Part shown: positions 1-5,516 of the stretch, piece by piece
Layout: every line of letters begins with the position of its first letter
Position numbering within the stretch: position 1 is the first letter of the stretch
Source: Lachnospiraceae bacterium
GTDB lineage: Bacteria > Bacillota > Clostridia > Lachnospirales > Anaerotignaceae
Assembly: GCA_028695945.1 (NCBI GenBank)
Contig: JAQVIB010000091.1
Coordinates: 1-7,967, forward strand
Direction: 5' to 3'
DNA: 7,967 nucleotides
Notes under the pieces: model-generated
The model's input: only the letters and a program-made list of their open reading frames with translations
Database searches by the model: none
Told to the model about the DNA's origin: nothing
Position numbers and translations under genes: made by a program

Positions 1-1
1 T

Positions 2-688
2 AAAATGCTTTTAAAAGGTGATGTGTTGTTGCCAAAATTGGCCATTGTTGACCCAGCATTTACAAAAACTTCTCCAAAAAATACAACTGCCGCTACTGGT
101 ATGGATGCGTTAACACATGCTGTTGAGGCTTATACTTCAAGAAAGGGAAACACATTAACAGATATGTTTGCTCTTTCTGCAATTAAACGTATTTTTAAGT
201 ACTTGCCAATTGCTTTTAACAACGGTGAAGATGAAAAAGCAAGGGAAGAAATGTCTATAGCTGCTTTTGAAGCGGGCGTTTGTATTAATAATGCCTCAGT
301 AACCCTTGTTCATGGCATGAGCAGACCGATTGGAGCATTATTTCATGTTCCACATGGAATTTCCAATGCAATGCTAATAAAGGAATGTTTGGACTACGTA
401 GTAGATGGTTGTTATGACAGATTTGCTACCATAGCAAGAGAAATTGGTGCGGCAGATGAGAGCACTTCTGACGAAGAGGCCACAAAGGCGTTTTTACAAG
501 AGTTAGTTAACATATGCAAAAAGTGTGAAATTCCAACTTTGGCTGAATATGGTATTAATAAGGAAGAGTTTTATACTTTAATGGACAAGATGGCTACAGA
601 TGCTATGGCAAGCGGAAGTCCATCAAATACAATTAAAGAGGTTACAAAGGAAGATTTAATTAAGATTTACAAAAGATTATGGCAATAA
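2..688 (+). CDS. Iron-containing alcohol dehydrogenase, C-terminal part (left-truncated)
   Basis: This is the C-terminal roughly 60% of a group III (Fe-dependent) NAD(P)-linked alcohol dehydrogenase, a cytoplasmic enzyme that interconverts alcohols and aldehydes or ketones. The reading frame is open to the left edge, and the ATG at position 5 is probably an internal Met. Family members are about 380-390 residues; about 228 are present, so the N-terminal nucleotide-binding region lies outside the window. Counting from that Met, GMDALTHAVEAY (32-43) supplies metal ligands D34 and H38. VHGMSRPIGALFHVPHG (102-118) supplies H103 and H117, 14 residues apart as in FucO. The position matching the FucO catalytic His267 is Arg (R107, in HGMSRP); I recall HGMSRP as the norm in one large subfamily, so this is probably not damage. 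The substrate cannot be read from sequence. The stop is TAA at 686-688, followed by a terminator, so this gene ends its transcription unit. Confidence 0.93.
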   Translation, partial: KMLLKGDVLLPKLAIVDPAFTKTSPKNTTAATGMDALTHAVEAYTSRKGNTLTDMFALSAIKRIFKYLPIAFNNGEDEKAREEMSIAAFEAGVCINNASVTLVHGMSRPIGALFHVPHGISNAMLIKECLDYVVDGCYDRFATIAREIGAADESTSDEEATKAFLQELVNICKKCEIPTLAEYGINKEEFYTLMDKMATDAMASGSPSNTIKEVTKEDLIKIYKRLWQ

Positions 689-746
689 AACATGTATGTA
701 TTTAAGCCTTTATTATGATTTTGTTTGATTATTTAGGAATATAGGG

Positions 747-801
747 TACTCCTTTAGTTATACAGTATTTAATACTGTAAATTACTAAAGGAGTATTTTT
801 T
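747..801 (+). terminator. Intrinsic terminator after the alcohol dehydrogenase
   Basis: A perfect 12-bp outer stem (TACTCCTTTAGT at 747-758 with ACTAAAGGAGTA at 784-795) encloses a second palindrome (TACAGTATT at 761-769 with AATACTGTA at 771-779). Six T residues follow at 796-801. The opposite strand has no matching U-tract, so it reads as a + strand terminator. It separates the dehydrogenase from the metal operon. Confidence 0.88.
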
Positions 802-856
802 ATGCTAAAAGATTTAATGGTTGAATTTTCCTTATAGAAAAACCTGTAAATATAAA

Positions 857-871
857 TGCAAATCATTTGCA
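857..871. promoter_or_regulatory. Fur-family (Zur-like) operator, box 1
   Basis: TGCAAATCATTTGCA is a perfect 7-1-7 inverted repeat. Its AAT-N-ATT centre and TG...CA ends match the general architecture of Fur, Zur and PerR boxes. It sits 7 bases upstream of the -35 element of the metal-uptake operon. Geometry and gene context support a metal-responsive operator; zinc (Zur) is inferred from the operon, since Fur-family boxes are similar across metals. Confidence 0.68.
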
Positions 872-878
872 AATATCG

Positions 879-907
879 TTGACTGTAATATTATTCTATG
901 CTACCAT
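879..907 (+). promoter_or_regulatory. Sigma-A-type promoter of the metal-uptake operon
   Basis: The -35 is TTGACT (879-884) and the -10 is TACCAT (902-907), with a 17-base spacer. A TG one base upstream of the -10 (899-900) gives an extended -10. Transcription should start near 914, leaving a leader of about 38 bases before the ATG at 952. Inverted-repeat operators lie on both sides. Confidence 0.68.
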
Positions 908-922
908 TGTGAATGATTTGTA
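908..922. promoter_or_regulatory. Second, weaker Fur-like box over the transcription start
   Basis: TGTGAATGATTTGTA matches box 1 (857-871) at 11 of 15 positions and keeps the AAT-N-ATT core, but its outer arms are imperfect. It begins directly after the -10 and covers the expected transcription start. Its centre is 51 bases from the centre of box 1, about five helical turns. The assignment is an inference from similarity and position. Confidence 0.45.
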
Positions 923-951
923 TTTTTAATAATATATGGAGGTACTATAAT

Positions 952-1956
952 ATGATTAAAGCAAGGAAAGTATTAGCAATGATTTTTGCACTTTGTGTTT
1001 GTGTGGTTTCGTTTGCGGGTTGCCAGAAGGCTGTGAGTAATGCTCCTGCTAGTAATTCCCCGAAAGATAAGTTAAGTATTGTGTGTACAATATTTCCTGA
1101 ATATGATTGGGTAAAAGGAATTGTTGGAAATAATGACAATGCAGAAATTACTTTACTGTTAGATAATGGTGTGGATTTACACAGCTACCAGCCAACAGCG
1201 GAAGATATAGTTAAAATTGCTGATTGTGATATGTTCATATATGTTGGAGGAGAATCTGACGGTTGGGTAGAGGATTGTTTAAAGGAAGCCACAAACAAAG
1301 ATATGGTTGTAATTAATTTACTTGATGTACTTGGCGACAGCATAAAAGAAGAACAAGTTGTAGAAGGAATGCAGGCAGAGGAAGAAGAGGCTGAAGAAGG
1401 CGAAGAAGAGGTAGAATATGATGAGCATGTTTGGCTTTCTATTAAAAATGCATCAATTTTATGCAAAGCTATTGGTGATAACCTTTGTAAATTAGATGAA
1501 AAGAACGCAGAGAATTATAAAACTAATACAGAAAAATATTTACAGCAGTTAAGCGAAATTGATGGTCAATTCCAGCAAGCAGTGGATAATGCAGAGTATA
1601 AAACAGTTTTATTTGGAGATAGATTCCCATTTAGATATTTTGTAGATGATTACAATCTATCCTACTATGCAGCATTTGTAGGTTGTTCAGCAGAAACAGA
1701 AGCAAGTTTTGAAACTGTTGTTTTTTTAGCAGGCAAAATGGATGAATTAAAATTGCCAGCTATATGCGTAATTGAAAATTCAAACCACAAAATTGCAGAA
1801 ACAGTTTTGGAGAATACAACAGCCAAAGACCAAAAAATTCTTGTTATGAATTCAATGCAGTCTGTTACAGGTGAAGATGTTGGAAAGGGAACGACTTATC
1901 TTTCTATTATGAAGGAAAATCTTGATGTATTAAAAAGTGCTTTGAACAGCAAATAG
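952..1956 (+). CDS. znuA: Metal (zinc/manganese family) ABC transporter substrate-binding lipoprotein
   Basis: This 334-residue membrane-anchored binding protein of the cluster A-I (ZnuA/TroA/PsaA) family captures a divalent metal outside the cell for the ABC importer encoded next to it. The ATG at 952 is chosen because GGAGG (938-942) lies 9 bases before it; the upstream ATG at 913 has no site and overlaps the proposed operator. A lipoprotein signal peptide ends at FAGC, with lipidated C24. Metal-site landmarks are H77 (GVDLHSYQPT) and H159 (DEHVWLS). Between them, residues 138-158 form a very acidic loop without histidine, where zinc binders usually have a His-rich loop. The usual third His (HxAFxYF) appears to be R224 in GDRFPFRYF, and the usual C-terminal Asp appears to be N299. 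E275 and H279 lie nearby and may substitute. Family membership is firm; zinc as the ligand is inferred from the operon and operators. The symbol denotes family only. Confidence 0.9.
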   Translation: MIKARKVLAMIFALCVCVVSFAGCQKAVSNAPASNSPKDKLSIVCTIFPEYDWVKGIVGNNDNAEITLLLDNGVDLHSYQPTAEDIVKIADCDMFIYVGGESDGWVEDCLKEATNKDMVVINLLDVLGDSIKEEQVVEGMQAEEEEAEEGEEEVEYDEHVWLSIKNASILCKAIGDNLCKLDEKNAENYKTNTEKYLQQLSEIDGQFQQAVDNAEYKTVLFGDRFPFRYFVDDYNLSYYAAFVGCSAETEASFETVVFLAGKMDELKLPAICVIENSNHKIAETVLENTTAKDQKILVMNSMQSVTGEDVGKGTTYLSIMKENLDVLKSALNSK

Positions 1957-1968
1957 GAGGAACAGAAA

Positions 1969-2685
1969 ATGGCTTTATTCACTTGTCAAAATGTTACTGT
2001 GGGATATGAAGGAAAAGCAGTTGCAAAGAATTTGAACTTTGCTATTAATAGTGGAGATTACTTATGCATTGTAGGAGAAAATGGAACGGGAAAAAGTACA
2101 TTGCTAAAGACCTTGTGCAAACTTAAAAGCCCAATGGACGGTAATATTTTGACAGGGGAAAACCTTAAAGGTGCTGATGTTGGATATCTTCCACAGCAGA
2201 CAGAACTTCAAAAGGATTTCCCGGCAACGGTTAAGGAAATTGTGCAGTCAGGCTGTTTAAATAAAATGGGTATGCGTCCAATATATAATTCCACTGAAAA
2301 AAAGATGGCAAAGGATGCAATGGAAAAGTTGGGCATTGATGTATTGGCTAAGAAATGCTACAGGGAATTATCTGGTGGGCAGCAACAAAGGGTTCTGCTT
2401 GCAAGAGCAATTTGTGCTGCACAAAAGGTATTGTTTTTAGATGAACCAGTTACTGGCCTTGACCCTAAGGTTACCGAAGAGCTGTATAATTTAATTGAAA
2501 ATCTTAACAAAAATGGGCTTACCGTTGTTATGGTATCACACGATATAGATGCGGCAGTTAAATATGCCTCTCATGTTCTTCATATTTCTAAAAATAAATA
2601 TTTTTATGGAACAACCCAGGAATATTTAAGTAGTAAAGCTTTTACACTTTTTAACAATGAGAAAGGAACGAATTGCCATGAGTAA
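1969..2685 (+). CDS. znuC: Metal ABC transporter ATP-binding protein
   Basis: This 238-residue cytoplasmic ATPase would power the metal importer together with the permease encoded next to it. All ABC motifs are intact: Walker A GENGTGKST (36-44), Q-loop YLPQQ (73-77), signature LSGGQQQR (134-141), Walker B VLFLDEP (154-160), D-loop GLD (163-165) and switch H191 (VSHD). The length is typical for ZnuC/AdcC/MntB ATPases. AGGAGG at 1955-1960 overlaps the stop codon of the binding-protein gene and lies 8 bases before the ATG, so the two genes form one operon. The 3' end overlaps the permease gene by 8 bases. The ABC ATPase assignment is near certain; metal specificity rests on the neighbours. Confidence 0.95.
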   Translation: MALFTCQNVTVGYEGKAVAKNLNFAINSGDYLCIVGENGTGKSTLLKTLCKLKSPMDGNILTGENLKGADVGYLPQQTELQKDFPATVKEIVQSGCLNKMGMRPIYNSTEKKMAKDAMEKLGIDVLAKKCYRELSGGQQQRVLLARAICAAQKVLFLDEPVTGLDPKVTEELYNLIENLNKNGLTVVMVSHDIDAAVKYASHVLHISKNKYFYGTTQEYLSSKAFTLFNNEKGTNCHE

Positions 2686-3526
2686 TATTATAGATACACT
2701 TGCACTTTATATGGGATATCCTTTTGTAAGGTATGCGTTAGTGGTGGGTATACTAATTGCACTTTGTTCCTCTCTTTTAGGCGTTACATTGGTATTAAAA
2801 AGAATGTCTTTTATTGGTGATGGGTTATCTCATGTGGCATTTGGAGCAATGGCATTAGGTACAGTTTTAAATTTTACTGATAATATGTTAATTATTCTGC
2901 CTATAACCACCATTACCGCAGTTGTACTATTAAAATCAAGTCAAAATGCAAAAATAAAAGGAGATGCGGCAATTGCAATGCTTTCTGTTGGTGCATTGGC
3001 TTTAGGTTATTTAGTTTTGAATGTCTTTTCTAAATCTGCTAATGTATCTGGAGATGTATGCAGTACATTATTTGGTTCTACATCCATACTTACATTAGTT
3101 GCATTTGAGGTAAAGCTGTGTATTGTTATATCTATTATTGTTATTGCTGTTTTTATATTTTTCTATCATAAAATTTTTGCAGTTACGTTTGATGAGGATT
3201 TTGTAAAGGCGGTAGGAGTGCCAGCTAATTTATATAACACATTAATTGCAGTAATTATGGCACTTATAATCGTATTGGCAATGAATTTAGTTGGTTCGCT
3301 TTTAATATCTGCTTTAATTATCTTTCCAGCACTATCTGCCATGCGTATATTTAAAAGCTTTAAAGGTGTAGTAATTTGTTCAGCAGTTATTTCGGTTTTT
3401 TGTGCTGTAACAGGGATATTAATTTCAATATTGGCATCAACACCAGTTGGTTCTACAATTGTTTGTGCTGATATTATAATGTTTCTTTTGTTTAGTATTA
3501 TTGGCAGAGCAAAGGAAGGGGTTTAA
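2678..3526 (+). CDS. znuB: Metal ABC transporter permease (ABC-3 family)
   Basis: This 282-residue, strongly hydrophobic integral membrane protein forms the channel of the metal importer, probably as a homodimer with two copies of the ATPase. Family landmarks are RMSFIGDGLSHVAFG (42-56, matching the usual GDALSH segment), the cytoplasmic coupling-loop segment FDEDFVKAVGV (171-181), and VGSLLISALIIFPALSAM (205-222) in a late membrane segment. Some seven or eight membrane spans can be picked out by hydrophobicity. The ATG at 2678 is preferred over that at 2657 because AAAGGA (2662-2667) is correctly placed 10 bases before it, and MSNII fits a normal short N-terminus. It overlaps the ATPase gene by 8 bases, suggesting translational coupling. 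Confidence 0.93.
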   Translation: MSNIIDTLALYMGYPFVRYALVVGILIALCSSLLGVTLVLKRMSFIGDGLSHVAFGAMALGTVLNFTDNMLIILPITTITAVVLLKSSQNAKIKGDAAIAMLSVGALALGYLVLNVFSKSANVSGDVCSTLFGSTSILTLVAFEVKLCIVISIIVIAVFIFFYHKIFAVTFDEDFVKAVGVPANLYNTLIAVIMALIIVLAMNLVGSLLISALIIFPALSAMRIFKSFKGVVICSAVISVFCAVTGILISILASTPVGSTIVCADIIMFLLFSIIGRAKEGV

Positions 3527-3527
3527 G

Positions 3528-4079
3528 TTGAAAAAGGGAAAGATAAAGTACATAATGATTTTTATTGTGGTGGCTTTAACATGCACGGGGTGTGGAGAAA
3601 AAAGCAGTACATTACCTGAAAAAGAAGAAAGTTCTTTAAATGTTGAAAAAACCCAGAATACAGAAACTAATAAAGCAGAAATAGAGGCTGAAGTGCCAGC
3701 ACAGAACGAGGATAGTTTAGCAGATCTTGATGTGGATTTGACGGTATTAAGCAGTACAATGGTATATGCAGAGGTTTACAATATGATGTTAAACCCTGAC
3801 GAATATGTTGGTAAAAAAATAAAAATTAAAGGCCTTTATTATGCTGAATACTTGGAGGACACCCAAAAGTACTATCATTACGTAATTATTAGTGACGCTA
3901 CAGCATGTTGTCAAAGTGGAATTGAATTTATTTGGGGCGATAATTCACATATTTATCCTGACGAATACCCAGAGAACGATACTGAAATAGAAATATGTGG
4001 TGTATTTAATTCCTATGAAGAACAAGGGCAGAAATACTATTATCTTAGTGTAGATGACATTAATAAGTGTAATGAATAA
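3528..4079 (+). CDS. Small lipoprotein with Cys-Cys motif, unknown function, in the metal-uptake operon
   Basis: This 183-residue predicted lipoprotein begins at a TTG one base after the permease stop, with AGGAAG (3513-3518) 9 bases upstream. The ATG at 3555 would remove most of the signal's charged N-terminus. A short signal (KKGKIKY followed by a hydrophobic stretch) ends at CTGC with C22 as the likely lipidation site; Cys at -3 is slightly atypical. Residues 23-75 are a Glu/Asn/Ser-rich linker. The C-terminal part (about 78-178) looks like a compact beta-rich, OB-like domain: YVGKKIKIKGLYY, VIISDATACCQSG, IEICGVF, YYYLSVDD. C127-C128, H117, H141 and C157 could bind metal. The central ISDATACC resembles, by eye only, the CC-containing segment of YcgQ-type (TIGR03943) proteins. 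Position as last gene of the importer operon suggests an outer-surface role in metal capture or handover. The function is not known to me. Confidence 0.82.
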   Translation: MKKGKIKYIMIFIVVALTCTGCGEKSSTLPEKEESSLNVEKTQNTETNKAEIEAEVPAQNEDSLADLDVDLTVLSSTMVYAEVYNMMLNPDEYVGKKIKIKGLYYAEYLEDTQKYYHYVIISDATACCQSGIEFIWGDNSHIYPDEYPENDTEIEICGVFNSYEEQGQKYYYLSVDDINKCNE

Positions 4080-4118
4080 ATGCAATAGTATTGTTCTAAG
4101 TTATATGTTAAAATTCAC

Positions 4119-4141
4119 AATATAAATGCAAAGTTATTGTA
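4119..4141. repeat. Partial copy of the metal-operon operator region upstream of the PucR-family gene
   Basis: The 14-base string AATATAAATGCAAA occurs at 849-862, running into operator box 1, and again at 4119-4132. The following bases (TGCAAAGTTATTGTA, 4127-4141) match box 1 at 10 of 15 positions but are poorly symmetric. It could be a degenerate operator half-site or chance in AT-rich DNA. I see no clear promoter or terminator in the gap 4080-4179, so read-through from the metal operon into the regulator gene is possible. Confidence 0.3.
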
Positions 4142-4179
4142 TGTTTAAAATATATAACATAATTAGAACGGGTGATGTT

Positions 4180-5340
4180 ATGGCATTGGCAGTAAGTAAG
4201 CTTTACAGTAACAGTGGGGCATTGTACCAGATGAAGCTTTTAGCAGGAAATAAAGGTCTAAATAATTTAGTGGAATGGGTGCATATTGTTGAAGATGAAG
4301 AGGTTTCAGCATTTTTACATGGTCATGAACTTATTTTTATTGCTGGGTATATGTGTAAAGATAATGATTGGTTAGTTAGGTTTGCAAAGAACATTTATGA
4401 AGCCAAAGCAAGTGCTTTTGTTATTAATATTGGTCCATATATAAAAACAATACCACAAGAAGTAATTGATTTTTGCAATGAGGTAAATTTACCACTACTC
4501 ACTATTCCTTGGAAGACTAGAATGGTTGATATTACAAGAGATTTCTGTGCTAGAATTATTCATAACCAAAATGTTGAAACAAGCATTTCTACTACAATTA
4601 AAGATATTATTTTTAAAATTGGAGATTTGGATACACAGATACAGCAAATGGAGCGTTACGGTTTTACACGTGAAAGTTATTTCTGTTTTGTAAATATTTC
4701 TTTAAATAATATACATGGGGACCATGAAAGTGTGAACATGGAAAAGCTAAAATTGTATGTTGAACAAATTGCAAGAACAAGACAGCAATTATTTATTTCT
4801 TTTACGTATCAGCATAATTTGGTAGTTGTTTTATCTGAAAACAAAATGGATAATGTACATAAGTTTGTTGATAAACTTATGGATTTAACAGGAAATGAGA
4901 AATCTGGATTTTTAATATACATTGGTGTAAGCTCTATTATGCAAGGGTTTAGTAATCAAGATACAAATTTTGATAGAGCAATTGATGCAAATGAAATGGC
5001 AAAAAAGAAAAATGTACGTGTAAATTATTATGATGATTTGGATATTTACAAAGTACTTATGGCTGTAAAGGATAAGAAAACTCTTTACGAATTTTATTAT
5101 GATGTATTTGGAAAATTAGAGCAGTATGATATGGAAAATGATACGGATTTAATGGGATTTTTACAGTCTTATTTAGAAAATAACGGTAGCCCTCAGCTGG
5201 TTAGTGAACAAAAATTTATTCACCGAAATACTGTAAATAACCAGATTAAAAAAATAGAAAAAATTACAGGATACAATCTGCTGAATTTGGACGAGAAGGT
5301 AAGATGCAGTATTGGATTCTTAATTAAAGACATACTATGA
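4180..5340 (+). CDS. PucR-family transcriptional regulator
   Basis: This 386-residue cytoplasmic DNA-binding regulator has PucR architecture. An N-terminal PucR sensory domain (about residues 5-122, including LLAGNKGLNNLVEWVHIVED) is followed by a middle CdaR/GGDEF-like region without a GGDEF catalytic motif (about 150-270). The C-terminal PucR-type helix-turn-helix spans about 324-386, with the hallmark HRNTVNNQIKKIEKITG from residue 348. Family members control catabolism of purines, amino acids and other nitrogen compounds in response to small molecules. The ATG at 4180 is chosen because the PucR domain starts right after it and GGTGAT lies just upstream, although this ribosome site is weak; the ATG at 4126 would add an unrelated 18-residue leader. 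It stands directly upstream of an aminotransferase gene whose promoter carries an inverted repeat, so that gene is its likely target. The effector cannot be inferred. Confidence 0.88.
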   Translation: MALAVSKLYSNSGALYQMKLLAGNKGLNNLVEWVHIVEDEEVSAFLHGHELIFIAGYMCKDNDWLVRFAKNIYEAKASAFVINIGPYIKTIPQEVIDFCNEVNLPLLTIPWKTRMVDITRDFCARIIHNQNVETSISTTIKDIIFKIGDLDTQIQQMERYGFTRESYFCFVNISLNNIHGDHESVNMEKLKLYVEQIARTRQQLFISFTYQHNLVVVLSENKMDNVHKFVDKLMDLTGNEKSGFLIYIGVSSIMQGFSNQDTNFDRAIDANEMAKKKNVRVNYYDDLDIYKVLMAVKDKKTLYEFYYDVFGKLEQYDMENDTDLMGFLQSYLENNGSPQLVSEQKFIHRNTVNNQIKKIEKITGYNLLNLDEKVRCSIGFLIKDIL

Positions 5341-5372
5341 AATAGGTGAGCATAATATATTGGTTTTGTGCG

Positions 5373-5396
5373 ATTGAACATTAAATTATGTTCAAT
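5373..5396. promoter_or_regulatory. Inverted repeat upstream of the aminotransferase promoter (candidate regulator site)
   Basis: ATTGAACAT (5373-5381) and ATGTTCAAT (5388-5396) are perfect 9-base arms separated by 6 bases. The repeat ends 6 bases before the -35 element at 5403, the usual place for an activator site. No U-tract follows, so it is not an intrinsic terminator. The PucR-family protein encoded just upstream is the obvious candidate to bind it; that link is an inference. Confidence 0.6.
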
Positions 5397-5402
5397 ATGG
5401 GA

Positions 5403-5431
5403 TTGAATAATAAAAAAATACTGATTATAAT
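5403..5431 (+). promoter_or_regulatory. Sigma-A-type promoter of the aminotransferase gene
   Basis: TTGAAT (5403-5408) and a perfect TATAAT (5426-5431) are separated by 17 bases. Transcription should begin near 5438, giving a leader of about 79 bases before the GTG start at 5517. This argues against the upstream ATG at 5388, which lies before the promoter. The promoter lets the aminotransferase be expressed apart from the regulator gene. Confidence 0.72.
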
Positions 5432-5462
5432 AGTTTGTGTGACAGTTAAATGGCAATGGGTG

Positions 5463-5478
5463 TTGTTCAGTAGAACAA
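5463..5478. promoter_or_regulatory. Short inverted repeat in the aminotransferase leader
   Basis: TTGTTC (5463-5468) and GAACAA (5473-5478) flank the four bases AGTA. It lies about 25-40 bases downstream of the predicted transcription start. It shares the GAAC/GTTC core with the repeat at 5373-5396 and could be a second regulator site or a small leader hairpin. With 6-base arms it could also be chance. Confidence 0.35.
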
Positions 5479-5516
5479 ACCTAGTTTTCTTTGATAAAAT
5501 ACAAGGAGATGATTTT

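Noticed and set aside
802..837. Mini reading frame of 11 codons after the first terminator
   Set aside because: It starts inside the terminator tail, has no separate ribosome binding site and no recognisable product.
913..951. N-terminal extension of the binding-protein gene to the ATG at 913
   Set aside because: It lacks a ribosome site, begins at about the predicted transcription start inside the second operator box, and would place a non-signal-like leader before the lipoprotein signal. The ATG at 952 has GGAGG at ideal spacing.
946..951. TATAAT hexamer just before the binding-protein ATG
   Set aside because: It lies between the ribosome binding site and the start codon and has no -35 at proper distance, so it cannot serve this gene as a promoter.
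1185..1466. Antisense frame rich in Ser/Thr opposite the acidic loop
   Set aside because: Its composition is the mirror of the Glu-coding GAA/GAG repeat. The sense strand has a clear family match and an operon context.
4081..4095. TGCAATAGTATTGTT as a terminator or Fur-type box after the lipoprotein gene
   Set aside because: The symmetric core is short with a one-base centre and no T-tract, so it does not form a terminator. Only 5 of 7 arm positions pair, and the AAT-N-ATT core is absent.
5388..5516. 43-codon upstream extension of the aminotransferase
   Set aside because: It overlaps the inverted repeat and the whole predicted promoter. The extra residues do not resemble the family, and GTG at 5517 has a well-spaced AAGGAG.
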